NCBI RefSeq assembly: GCF_014841135.1
Contig: NZ_JACYTN010000001.1
Coordinates: 248,001 to 312,000 of the forward strand
Direction of reading: 5' to 3'
Origin: Paenibacillus arenosi
GTDB taxonomy: Bacteria > Bacillota > Bacilli > Paenibacillales > Paenibacillaceae
Length of the DNA stretch: 64,000 nt
The notes under the pieces were generated by a model. The model was not told where the DNA came from. It made no database searches and was given only the letters and a program-made list of their open reading frames with translations. Shown in pieces: positions 24,508 through 35,300 of the stretch. The position numbers and the translations under genes are program-made. Every line of letters starts with the position of its first letter. Position 1 is the first letter of the stretch.

Positions 24508-27500
24508 ATGAGCGAACTCAAAAAAAGTAATGTTGAAGATATGATTGGATTAACTCCTGTACAAGAAGGAATGCTCTTTCATTATTTGCAAAATCCAAAC
24601 GCTGATCATTACCATGAGCAACTATGCATATGTCTATCTGGAAGCATTCGTGTAGAGTGGTTCCAACAAGCATGGCAGGAAGTTATCGACAATAATGAAA
24701 TGCTAAGAACCGTATTCCGTTGGGAGAAAGTGAAACAGCCCGTACAAATCATTCTTAAGGAATGTAAGCCGAAGCTGGAATATTATAATATTTCCTGGGA
24801 AACGAACGGAGATCAGGATAGAATGATCAATGAAGTAAGAAAGAAGGACTTGCAGAACAAATTTGATTTGCGTCAAGTTCCCTTTCGAGTTGTTATTTTT
24901 CAAACAAGTGAAAACAGAGCAACACTGCTTATTAGCAATCATCATATTTTGTATGACGGTTGGAGCAATGGCATTGTTATAAAGGAAATGTTGGAGGCGT
25001 ATGCGCGTGCTTCACGTCAAGAGCCAACGATAAAACGATCAAAACCCAAATTTAAAGCATTTATTAAGCGATTGCAGGCTCAAAGTACGCAGGATCAGAA
25101 AAAGTTTTGGTCTAAACATTTAATAGATGTCGAAGCTGTAGATCCTTTATCGTTAGGGAAAAGTGATGCACATCCCAATCAGCAGGTTGAGCATGAGGCT
25201 ATCACGCTCTCATCTGATGAAAGGCAGCAATTAGAGCGTTTAGCGGCGGAACACGAGCTAACCGTGGCTTCTATATATTTCAGTGCATGGGCAATTCTAT
25301 TACAGCGATACAAGAACAGCGATGATGCTGTATTTGGCACGACGGTGTCGGGACGGCCGACAGAACTAGCGGGTTGCGAGGAAATGGTAGGCTTATTTAT
25401 CAATACGATTCCATTACGGGTATGCATTGATAAGAATGACAGCATGCTAGATGTGGTGAAAAAAACGAATGAGGCTATGCGAGAGCGTGCAGCATACGAG
25501 CACACCTCTATTGTTGATATTCAGTCTACTACGAACATGAATCGTGCATCGGACTTGTTTGATACGGTAATGGTTATTGAGAATTATCCGCTTGACGAAA
25601 GATTATCCAAAGCAGAGGGGCCGTTAGTTATCGACTCTTACTCCGCTCAGGAACAAACCCATTATAATCTGATGCTTTCACTAGAGATGGGTAATGAGAT
25701 TAAAGTAACGGCAAGCTACGATACAGGCTGCTACGAGAAAACAGCAGTCGAGAGAATGTTGGAGCATGTAAAAAGGGTTTTGTTAGAACTAGTTATTGCT
25801 CCTAACCAAGTACTAGGCAGCTTGCAAATTATTTCTGTTGCAGAGCGCTCGCAAATACTAGAACAATTTAATAACACAACTACTCATTATTGTGACAATC
25901 GCACGCTTCATAGCTGGTTTGAGGAACAGGTTGAAAAGACACCTCACCACCTTGCAGTTAGGTCACAGGAGAAGCAAATTTCATATAAAGAATTAAATGA
26001 AAGAGCGAATCAGCTTGCGCATTTTTTAATAACGAAAGGAGTCGCAAGCGAAGATATCATAGGTATCATGATGCAGCGATCCATCGAAATGGTTATAGCG
26101 ATTCTCGGGATACTAAAAGCTGGTGCTGCCTATATGCCTATCGATCCTGATTATCCTCTTAATCGAAAGGATTATATGCTGCATGACAGCGGAGCTAAAC
26201 TTCTGATCGTTTCCGATCATACGGAGTTTCCTACTGAATGGTCAGGTGAGATTATTTCACTCTATGCTCCTGAATTGTCTTCCTTCCACAAAAATAACAC
26301 GTCCTATGTAATTAGCAGTCAGCAATTGGCGTATACGATATATACTTCTGGTTCTACAGGAAAACCTAAAGGTGTATTGATTACACATCGAAACGTAATT
26401 AATCTGATCAACTGGTTCGCAAAAGAAATGAATATTGATGAACGATCGAATATAGCATTTTTGACGAACTACATTTTTGACCCCAGTGTAGAAGAAATCT
26501 TCGGTTCCTTGCTTTACGGGGCGACGCTACACTGTGTAAGTCCAGAAATTGTTTACCATGGCGAGAGGCTATTGTCTTTCTTAGGCAAATGGGCTATCGA
26601 TATGATTTCATTGACCCCTACGATGCTGCGCGAACTATTATATGAACAGAAAAATACGATTGGCCTAAAAATCATTGTGGGTGGCGAGAAATTAGACGAA
26701 AATCTAAAAAACCAAATCATCCAAAATGGCTTTGAGCTGTATAACTCCTACGGACCGACGGAAACAACGGTAGACGCACTTACATCGAAATGTGCTCTAG
26801 ACGAAAATGTGGTACTAGGAAAGCCCTTAGACAATGTAAAGGTATATATTTTAAGTCAACACGGCACTTTGCAACCGGTAGGCATTACAGGTGAGCTATG
26901 CATTTCGGGAGATGGTGTTGGAAGGGGCTATTTAAATAGGCCCGAACTTACGGAAGAAAGGTTTGTACCGAACCCATTTCATACTGGACAAATGATGTTT
27001 TGCACCGGGGATATGGCTAGGTGGTTACCTGATGGAAACGTGGAGTATTTAGGAAGACGCGATTATCAAGTCAAAATTAATGGGGTTCGTATTGAACTCG
27101 AAGAGCTGGAGTCGCATTTGCGAAAGCATCCTCATGTGAAAGATGCGATTGTGGTCCAACGAGAGAGTAAGCAAGGAGATAAATATGCAGCGGCTTATTA
27201 TGTAAGCAGCCAGCCCGTGTTGTCTACTGATAGCTTGAACTCATTTTTAAGAGAAACCTTGCCTCAAAATATGCTGCCGTCCGTTTATGTTCAATTGGAA
27301 AAATTGCCGCTGACCCCAGGCGGGAAGGTCGATCGAGCTGCATTACCTCAATCAGAAGAAACGATACAGCAGCAGCCCAAAATATATGTGAAGCCAGAGA
27401 AGGAAATGGAAGTGGCGATAGCTTCGCTGTGGCAGGAAGCACTAGAACGAGACCGAGTAGGACTAAATGATAACTTCTTTGATCTTGGGGGCAACTCGTT

Positions 27501-30500
27501 AAAGTTGATTCGTGTCTATGGAAAACTAACAGCGCTTACAGATAAAGAAGTCACGGTGGCTGATATGTTCGCTTATCCAACGGTTCGTTCTCTCGCTTAT
27601 TTTCTAACGGAAAAAGATGCTGCGGCAACTGAGCGAATAAATGAAACGTCAATTCGATCCATATCCAATCACGGTGGAACAGACATTGCTGTCATTGGGA
27701 TGGCTGGTAGATTTCCAGGTGCGGAAAGCATTGATCAGTTTTGGACTAATTTGCAGCAAGGTGTCGAGTCTATCCCTTTCTATACCGAAGAGCAATTGGA
27801 AGAGCTGGGTGTTGCCTCTGAGCTGATTCATAACTCTGCGTTTGTCAGGACATCAGGTGGTGTGCTGCAAGATCGCGATCAGTTTGATGCCTCGTTCTTC
27901 GGTTATTCTGCGAAAGAAGCGGAGTTAATGGACCCGCAAATGAGAGTGCTGCATGAATGCGTATGGGAAGCATTGGAACATGCCGGCTACAACTCGGAAA
28001 GCTATTCTGGTTCAATCGGGCTGTATGCAGGTTCTTCCGATGATTATCATTGGACGCGGATGATAACAGCCGATGATGATTTAGCAGTAGAGCAGTATAG
28101 GGCTTCTCTATTAAGTCGCAAAGATTTTTTGTGTACGAATATTTCATATAAATTGAACTTAAGAGGACCGAGCTATACGGTGCAAACGGGCTGTTCTACT
28201 TCGTTAGTTGCTATTGCGAATGCATGTCAAGCGATCCGGAACGGTGAATGCAATATGGCGATAGCTGGAGGTGTCTCTATTTATGCAGAAATGGCACCGG
28301 GATATGTATATGAGGACGGGATGATCTTCTCGCCTGATGGACACTGCCGAGCTTTTGATGCGAATGCGCAGGGTACGGTTCCAGGAGAAGGAGTAGGCGT
28401 CGTTGTATTGAAGCGGCTGCAAGAAGCCATCGATGACGGTGATTACATTCATGCTGTTGTCAAAGGTGTTGGAACAAATAACGACGGATATCGCAAAGTC
28501 GGATTTACAGCGCCTAGCATTGAAGGACAAGCTGAGGCGATTAAGACGGCTCAACGTATGGCAGGAATTGAACCAGAGAGCATCACTTACATTGAAGCGC
28601 ACGGAACGGCGACTCCTTTAGGAGATCCAGTTGAGCTTGCGGCGCTCAAGCGCGCCTTTCCATCCGAACAAACGGGCTATTGTGCGATTGGATCGGTGAA
28701 GACGAACATCGGGCATTTGGATGCAGCAGCTGGAGTAGCGGGATTTATTAAGACTGTGCAAGCATTAAAGCATAAGCAGATCCCTGCGAGTTTACATTTT
28801 GAAACACCGACGTCGAAGTTTGATTTCAACCATAGTCCTTTTTATGTGAACCATACTTTAACGGAGTGGACAGATGATAAATATCCTCGTCGTGCTGGGG
28901 TTAGTTCGTTCGGTATTGGGGGAACGAATGCACATATTTTACTAGAAGAAGCCCCAGTGGCTACTGATAGAATCTCAAGTGATGAGCTATCTATTATTCC
29001 GTTGTCAGCGCGCTCGGAAGAAGCTCTTCAGCGCATGACCGTCAATTTGTCTACTCATATAACGAGTCATCCGGATATCCCATTAGCGGATATTGCTTTT
29101 ACGCTGCAAAGTGGAAGAAAATCGTTTCCATATCGAAAATCTGTGGTTTGCTCCTCCCGCGAGGAGGCAGTTGAGCAATTGAGCGCTGTAGGGGTAGATA
29201 TCGTGGCTGAGGACATTCCACGAGTTTTCTTTATGTTCCCAGGGCAAGGATCGCAGCAAGTAAATATGGCACGAGAGCTGTATGAAGCAGAGCCTGTATT
29301 CCGTGAAGAAATGGAGCGCTGCTTTGTTATTTTAAACAACTTAGGAGCTGGAGATGTTCAACAGATATTGTATCCGACGTTAGAATCGGGTGCTGCTGAT
29401 GCGATGATTGTTCACACAGAATACGCGCAGCCCGCTATATTTGTTGTGGAATATGTACTTTCTCGTCTACTGATGACATGGGGAATTCATCCCTATGCCA
29501 TGATTGGTCATAGTCTGGGCGAGTATGTGGCAGCTTGTTTGTCAGGTGTTCTCTCATTAGAAGATGCGCTGCGGCTCGTTGTGATCAGAGGGAAATTGAT
29601 GCAATCGATGGTTCCGGGAGCCATGGTAAGCGTTACACTGACCAGAGAAGAATTACTGCCGCTGCTGCATGACGGCTTGTCATTGGCGGCTGTGAATGCA
29701 CCGTCACAATGTGTTGTTGCTGGCGATTATGAAGACATAGCGAGATTCGAACAACAGCTTACTGGCGAAGGGTATATCGTAAAACGATTAAATACATCGC
29801 ACGCTTTTCATTCCAAAGCAATGGATCCAATCTTAGAAGTCTTTGCGGACGAGCTGCATAAGGTTCGGTTAAACCCACCTCAAATTCCTTACCTATCTAA
29901 TGTGACAGGAGGATGGATTACAGTAGAAGAAGCTGTTTCTCCGTCGTATTGGGTACGACATTTGCGAGAAACGGTTTACTTTAATGAAGGTTTGAATCTG
30001 CTGCTGGAGATGGAAAATTCAATATTTGTTGAGGTTGGGCCAGGCAGAGCATTGGCAGCACTCGTAAGTCGTCGCAAACACAAGGAAGCGAAACAAACAG
30101 CTATACATGTAGCTGCTAATGCTGTGAACTTGACCATTGGCCGCTATGAGCTGCGGCAAGTGCTAACTAAATTATGGGGGCTGGGCGCTGAGGTAGATTG
30201 GAACGGGCTTACACCGGAGCAGAAGCCATTCCGCGTGCCATTGCCTACATATCCTTTTGAGCGTAAGCGTTACTGGCCTAAGATCAAGCGTTCCACAGCA
30301 GAGCAAGGAACTACAGCCTCCGAACGCATGAAATTAACGAAACAGGCAGACATTTCGAATTGGTTCTATACGCCTTCATGGGAACGAAGCGTATGGCCGC
30401 TTGAATCGGCTGAGCATAATCAAACATTAGCGAATTGGCTTATATTTTCCGATGAACAAGGTATGAGCGAACAACTTGTCAAACAGTTGCACATTGGTGG

Positions 30501-32271
30501 ACATACTCAGATTGTACTTGTTAAGCAAGGAGTAACCTACAGCCAACTCAATGAGCAAACTTATGTCATCGATCCGACTCATGCGTCCGATTACCAGACC
30601 TTGTTTACGGAGCTGCAAGTAAGAAATCTAGTGCCGGATAAGATTGTTCACTTTTGGAGTATGTCGAACCGTCATCATCAATCGTTAACGACAGCTTGGT
30701 TAGACAAAGCGCAAGATACAGGATTCTTTAGCTGTATGTACCTTGCACAAACGATTGGCACGATGCAAATAACGAAACCAATCCGAATGGTAGTCATGAC
30801 TTCTGACATGTATGATGTCAACGGTGAAGAGCGCTTGCAGCCGGAACAAGCTACCGTCTTAGGATTCGTTAAGATTTGTCCGTTAGAATATCCGAATATT
30901 CACTGCCAGAGCATCGATTTATCTTCTTCTCTTCAACTGGATCCGGAATGGACCAAGCGGGTCCTGATAGATGCTGGTTTGTTATCCCCAGAGATAATGA
31001 TTGCTTATCGCGGTGCCTATCGCTGGACTCCTGTGTATAAGCGAATATTGCTAGAACATACGGAACGAACAGCCATGCTACGTGAGCATGGTGTTTACCT
31101 CGTTACAGGCGGACTTGGTGGAATTGGTATGGAATTGGCCAAATACGTTGCAGACTATGTTCCATCGAAGGTAGTGCTGTTAGGTAGATCTCCGTTTCCA
31201 GTTCGGGAATCTTGGTCCGAATGGCTAGCTGTTCATGGTGAAGAAGATACAACCAGTAAGAAAATTCGCAGCATTCGAAAAATGGAGGAGAACGGTTCTG
31301 AAGTGATGGTAGTAAGTGCTGATCTTGCTGACATGAATGCGATGACGGAGGTAATGGCCAAAGTTGAGAGGCAATTCGGTAAAGTGAACGGTGTCATCCA
31401 TGCTGCCGGTGTTCCTGATTATGAGGGAGTTATTCAAAATCGCACCCGTGAAATGAGCGAAAAAATACTTGCTCCGAAAGTAAAAGGAACCCTTATACTC
31501 GATGCATTATTGGAAGAGCATACATTGGATTTTTATGTGCTATGTTCATCTAATGGAAACATGTCCTATCATTATAAATTCGGTCAGGTTGCCTACAATG
31601 CGGCTAATGAGTTCATCGATGCTTATGTAAGCAGCAAACGAGCAGCCGATACCCAAGTACTCGCGATCAATTGGTGCGATTGGAAAGATGTCGGTATGTC
31701 TGTCCAAGCTGCCGCACATTGGAGCAAAACGCTCAAAACCGATACACAATCCCTCTTACAAGATGCATTATCTATTTCTGAAGGCAGGGAAGTATTCGGT
31801 CGAATTCTTTCTTGTGGTCAGAAGAGGATCATTGTGTCCCCTGTTGATTTGCACGAGGAGATAGCTTTTGAGCAAGTGAGCTTCCAGAGAATGTTTCTGC
31901 AGAACTCGAATGAGGGTGTGTTTCAGGAGTTGGATAGCAGCGGCTACTCGCATACAGAGGCACACAGTGTACGTCATATGCTAATTGCAATTTGGGAGGA
32001 TTTACTCGGCAAAGATGATGTGACTGTAGATGATAATATCTTTGATCTGGGTGCCAATTCTTTAGATATCATTCAGGCAAATAGCAAACTGAAAGCAATG
32101 ATGAAGAGAGATATCCCGATCGTAACGATGTATACGTACCCGACCATTCATACGTTAGCAGAGCATTTGACACAAGGTGAAGAGCAGCCTGCTCAACAGC
32201 AGGTCGAGAAGCTCAATAAAGATAAATCCGTATTAAGTAAAACATTGGCCAAGTTAAAGAGCCACTCCTAA
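24508..32271 (+). CDS. Hybrid NRPS-PKS, C-A-T-KS-AT-KR-ACP
   Basis: A 2587-residue megasynthase. C domain 10-440 (HHILYDG at about 145); A domain 460-945 (YTSGSTGKPKG at about 612); T domain with Ser997. KS 1058-1485 with active Cys1229 and both His motifs; AT 1570-1870 with GHSLGE (Ser1669) and HAFH, so malonyl-specific by the usual rule. KR 2190-2440 (TGGLGGIG, Ser/Tyr/Asn present); ACP Ser2518. No DH or ER, so a beta-hydroxyl is left. My reading of the A-domain pocket is DPESIGSVDK, with Glu at position 239, which suggests a basic amino acid; the exact residue is uncertain. The protein begins with a C domain and LTPVQEGMLFHYL, a docking-type start normally used to receive from another protein, yet no NRPS lies upstream. 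The short tail after the ACP is basic (LAKLKSHS). Confidence 0.93.
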   Translation: MSELKKSNVEDMIGLTPVQEGMLFHYLQNPNADHYHEQLCICLSGSIRVEWFQQAWQEVIDNNEMLRTVFRWEKVKQPVQIILKECKPKLEYYNISWETNGDQDRMINEVRKKDLQNKFDLRQVPFRVVIFQTSENRATLLISNHHILYDGWSNGIVIKEMLEAYARASRQEPTIKRSKPKFKAFIKRLQAQSTQDQKKFWSKHLIDVEAVDPLSLGKSDAHPNQQVEHEAITLSSDERQQLERLAAEHELTVASIYFSAWAILLQRYKNSDDAVFGTTVSGRPTELAGCEEMVGLFINTIPLRVCIDKNDSMLDVVKKTNEAMRERAAYEHTSIVDIQSTTNMNRASDLFDTVMVIENYPLDERLSKAEGPLVIDSYSAQEQTHYNLMLSLEMGNEIKVTASYDTGCYEKTAVERMLEHVKRVLLELVIAPNQVLGSLQIISVAERSQILEQFNNTTTHYCDNRTLHSWFEEQVEKTPHHLAVRSQEKQISYKELNERANQLAHFLITKGVASEDIIGIMMQRSIEMVIAILGILKAGAAYMPIDPDYPLNRKDYMLHDSGAKLLIVSDHTEFPTEWSGEIISLYAPELSSFHKNNTSYVISSQQLAYTIYTSGSTGKPKGVLITHRNVINLINWFAKEMNIDERSNIAFLTNYIFDPSVEEIFGSLLYGATLHCVSPEIVYHGERLLSFLGKWAIDMISLTPTMLRELLYEQKNTIGLKIIVGGEKLDENLKNQIIQNGFELYNSYGPTETTVDALTSKCALDENVVLGKPLDNVKVYILSQHGTLQPVGITGELCISGDGVGRGYLNRPELTEERFVPNPFHTGQMMFCTGDMARWLPDGNVEYLGRRDYQVKINGVRIELEELESHLRKHPHVKDAIVVQRESKQGDKYAAAYYVSSQPVLSTDSLNSFLRETLPQNMLPSVYVQLEKLPLTPGGKVDRAALPQSEETIQQQPKIYVKPEKEMEVAIASLWQEALERDRVGLNDNFFDLGGNSLKLIRVYGKLTALTDKEVTVADMFAYPTVRSLAYFLTEKDAAATERINETSIRSISNHGGTDIAVIGMAGRFPGAESIDQFWTNLQQGVESIPFYTEEQLEELGVASELIHNSAFVRTSGGVLQDRDQFDASFFGYSAKEAELMDPQMRVLHECVWEALEHAGYNSESYSGSIGLYAGSSDDYHWTRMITADDDLAVEQYRASLLSRKDFLCTNISYKLNLRGPSYTVQTGCSTSLVAIANACQAIRNGECNMAIAGGVSIYAEMAPGYVYEDGMIFSPDGHCRAFDANAQGTVPGEGVGVVVLKRLQEAIDDGDYIHAVVKGVGTNNDGYRKVGFTAPSIEGQAEAIKTAQRMAGIEPESITYIEAHGTATPLGDPVELAALKRAFPSEQTGYCAIGSVKTNIGHLDAAAGVAGFIKTVQALKHKQIPASLHFETPTSKFDFNHSPFYVNHTLTEWTDDKYPRRAGVSSFGIGGTNAHILLEEAPVATDRISSDELSIIPLSARSEEALQRMTVNLSTHITSHPDIPLADIAFTLQSGRKSFPYRKSVVCSSREEAVEQLSAVGVDIVAEDIPRVFFMFPGQGSQQVNMARELYEAEPVFREEMERCFVILNNLGAGDVQQILYPTLESGAADAMIVHTEYAQPAIFVVEYVLSRLLMTWGIHPYAMIGHSLGEYVAACLSGVLSLEDALRLVVIRGKLMQSMVPGAMVSVTLTREELLPLLHDGLSLAAVNAPSQCVVAGDYEDIARFEQQLTGEGYIVKRLNTSHAFHSKAMDPILEVFADELHKVRLNPPQIPYLSNVTGGWITVEEAVSPSYWVRHLRETVYFNEGLNLLLEMENSIFVEVGPGRALAALVSRRKHKEAKQTAIHVAANAVNLTIGRYELRQVLTKLWGLGAEVDWNGLTPEQKPFRVPLPTYPFERKRYWPKIKRSTAEQGTTASERMKLTKQADISNWFYTPSWERSVWPLESAEHNQTLANWLIFSDEQGMSEQLVKQLHIGGHTQIVLVKQGVTYSQLNEQTYVIDPTHASDYQTLFTELQVRNLVPDKIVHFWSMSNRHHQSLTTAWLDKAQDTGFFSCMYLAQTIGTMQITKPIRMVVMTSDMYDVNGEERLQPEQATVLGFVKICPLEYPNIHCQSIDLSSSLQLDPEWTKRVLIDAGLLSPEIMIAYRGAYRWTPVYKRILLEHTERTAMLREHGVYLVTGGLGGIGMELAKYVADYVPSKVVLLGRSPFPVRESWSEWLAVHGEEDTTSKKIRSIRKMEENGSEVMVVSADLADMNAMTEVMAKVERQFGKVNGVIHAAGVPDYEGVIQNRTREMSEKILAPKVKGTLILDALLEEHTLDFYVLCSSNGNMSYHYKFGQVAYNAANEFIDAYVSSKRAADTQVLAINWCDWKDVGMSVQAAAHWSKTLKTDTQSLLQDALSISEGREVFGRILSCGQKRIIVSPVDLHEEIAFEQVSFQRMFLQNSNEGVFQELDSSGYSHTEAHSVRHMLIAIWEDLLGKDDVTVDDNIFDLGANSLDIIQANSKLKAMMKRDIPIVTMYTYPTIHTLAEHLTQGEEQPAQQQVEKLNKDKSVLSKTLAKLKSHS

Positions 32272-32306
32272 AACAGACCCTAGTTGATAATCGGAGGAGG
32301 TACAGT

Positions 32307-35300
32307 ATGAGCCATACAAATGGTTTGGAAATTGCAGTGATTGGAATGGCGTGCCGATTTCCTGGGGCGCGTAACATAGATGAATATTGGCATAACCTGA
32401 GTAACGGTGTGGAGTCGATATCCTTCTTTACCGAAGAGGAATTGAAAGAAGCAGGGGTAGATCCAGAGCTGCTGCGCAATCCGAACTATGTAAAGGCAAA
32501 AGGATATATCGAGGATATTGAATACTTCGATGCTGCTTTTTTTCAATTCTCTGCTAGAGAAGCAGAGATTATGGATCCGCAAATACGAGTGCTGCAAGAG
32601 TGTGCTTGGGAAGCTCTTGAGCATTCTGGTTATACACCTCATAGGTATGAGGGAGATATCGGGTTATACGCAGGAGCTTCTACCAATTTCAATTGGGAGC
32701 CTTTAGCTTCCTATACGGATTCGAGCTTGAGTAGTGAGGGATTTGAAGCTGGAACATTAGCATTTAAAGATGCATTGAGTACGCTAATTTCTTATAAATT
32801 GAATTTGAGAGGTCCAAGTCTCTCCCTTTACTCGGCCTGCTCGACTTCATTATCTTCCATTCATCAGGCTTGTCGCGGCTTGCTGTTGGGAGAATGCTCT
32901 ATCGCGTTGGCGGGTGGTGTATCTGTCAGCTATCCGAAGAAGCATGGCTACCTTTATCAGGAAGGGATGATTGAATCCCCTGATGGACATTGCCGATCAT
33001 TTGATGCGAAAGCAGAAGGATCGGTTTTTGGAGATGGGGCAGGCATCGTCGTACTGAAACGGTTGGAAGATGCTATCGCGGACGGGGATACGATTCATGC
33101 TGTTGTCAAAGCATCAGCGATGAACAATGATGGATCGCGCAAGGTTGGATACACGGCCCCTAGTGTGGAAGGGCAAGCAGAGGTTGTGCGTAAAGCGCTT
33201 CATCTGGCTGAAGTTGAGCATGAAAGCATTACTTATATTGAAGCGCACGGATCGGGTACCAGTATGGGGGACCCGATCGAGATTAAAGCTTTAGAGAAAG
33301 CTTACGACATCACAGGTAAGCGTGTATGTGCGGTTGGATCGGTCAAGTCCAATGTAGGTCATTTAGATACAGCGTCAGGTGTAGCAGGCTTTATCAAAAC
33401 CGTATTAGCGTTGAAAAACAAACAAATTCCACCGAGTCTCCACTTTGAAACGCCTAATCCGGAGATTCATTTTGAAGTCAGTCCGTTCTATGTGAATGAC
33501 CGTTTAGCAGATTGGAAAAGTAGTAAATATCCACTTCGGGCGGGTGTTAGTTCTTTCGGTCTCGGAGGAACTAATATTCATGTCATTATAGAAGAAGCGC
33601 CTGCTATGGAAGCGACTCGGCCTGCTGGAAGATCAGACAAGCTTTTGGTCCTTTCCGCTAGATCAGAAGCAGCTCTTGATCAGGCAGCTAGCAATTTGGC
33701 CGCGTTTCTAGAGCATCAATCTGAGATTGATATAGAAGATGCTGCTTATACTTTGCAAGTTGGTCGAGATGTGTATCCTTATCGCAGAACGGTCGTTTGC
33801 AATAGTGTGGAGGAAGCAATTGCGAGCTTGAAGCCACGTCAAGACAGTCAATTGAAGGCCACTTATACGAAAGAGACTGTCAAACAAACCGTATTTATGT
33901 TTTCCGGTCAAAGTGCTCAATATGTTCAGATGGGTCGGGGATTGTATGATACCCAGCCTGTTTTTCGCCAAGCCATGAATGATTGTTTTGATTTATATCG
34001 TTCCTTGACGGGAACTGTTTTGAAGGAAATTTTATATCCAGATTCAACGCTTGGAGCAATATCGCCAGAAGAAGCGCAACAACGGATACAACGGACGGAG
34101 ATATCTCAGCCCGTCCTATTTGTGTTTGAGTATTCGCTTGCTAAGCTGCTTATGAGCTGGGGGATACGTCCCGATGCAGTTATCGGGTACAGCTTCGGTG
34201 AATACGCGGCAGCTTGCATAGCCGGCGTATTTAGTTTGAAAGATGCGCTGTCACTTGTTGTGCAGCGAGGCAAGCTGATGCAATCGCTGCCGAAGGGGGC
34301 TATGCTTAGCGTCCCATTAGCGGAAAAAGAGCTGCTTCCCTTATTAGAAGAAGGTGTATCGATCGCTGTTGTTAATGACCCGTCATGCATTGTGTCTGGC
34401 TCAGAGGAAGCGATTGAGCGATTCGAACAGCAGATGAAGCAGCGTAAACTACTGTGCATGAGACTCAATTCCAATCATGCGGCTCATTCCAAATGGATGG
34501 AGCCAGTTATGGACGCGCTCGAATGCAGCTTGCAACCGATACGTTACGGTCAAGCACAGGTGAAGTATGTGTCAGGCATGAAGGGGAAAGCTGCTCAATC
34601 CGAAGAAATTGCGAATCACGGCTATTGGGTCAGACAGCTTGCGGAACCTGTGCGCTTTTCTGATGGTATTGCTGAGCTTTGTACACATCCTAGTTATGTG
34701 TTTATCGAAGTCGGTCCAGGGCGAGAATTGTCGACAATGATAAGACGCCATATGGATGGCACGGCTCATCGAGTTGTTGATTTGATACAGCCGTTTGGTG
34801 GAAAAATGTCCGCAGATCGATATTTGCTAAGGCAATTAGGTAAGCTCTGGGCAAATGGAGTCGCTATCGACTGGAAGCAATATCATGATGGGGACAGTAG
34901 AATGCGTATACCTCTGCCTACCTATCCGTTTGAGAAGAAGTACTTTTGGCCGGACGTAAAACAAACAAAGCGAAGACAAGAAAAAAAGCAGAAAAGTATT
35001 CATACACGGAAAAGTTCTACGCCAGAGGATTGGTTCTATTTCCCGATTTGGAAACAGTCAGCTCTTAAATATGGGAATCGAACAACGACAGGTACGGGCA
35101 GTTGCAATGTTGTCTTTATGGATGAATATGGTGTTGGGGCGGAACTCGCGGAGATTCTACGTCAGGCTGGAAGTGATGTCGTCCAAGTATGGTCGGGCCA
35201 TGCGTTTAAAACAGTGAATAGCAATGAGTTTATATTGAACCTTGGTGATCTTGAAGATTATCTGAGGTTGTTTAGCATGCTTAAACAATCAGAACGCACA

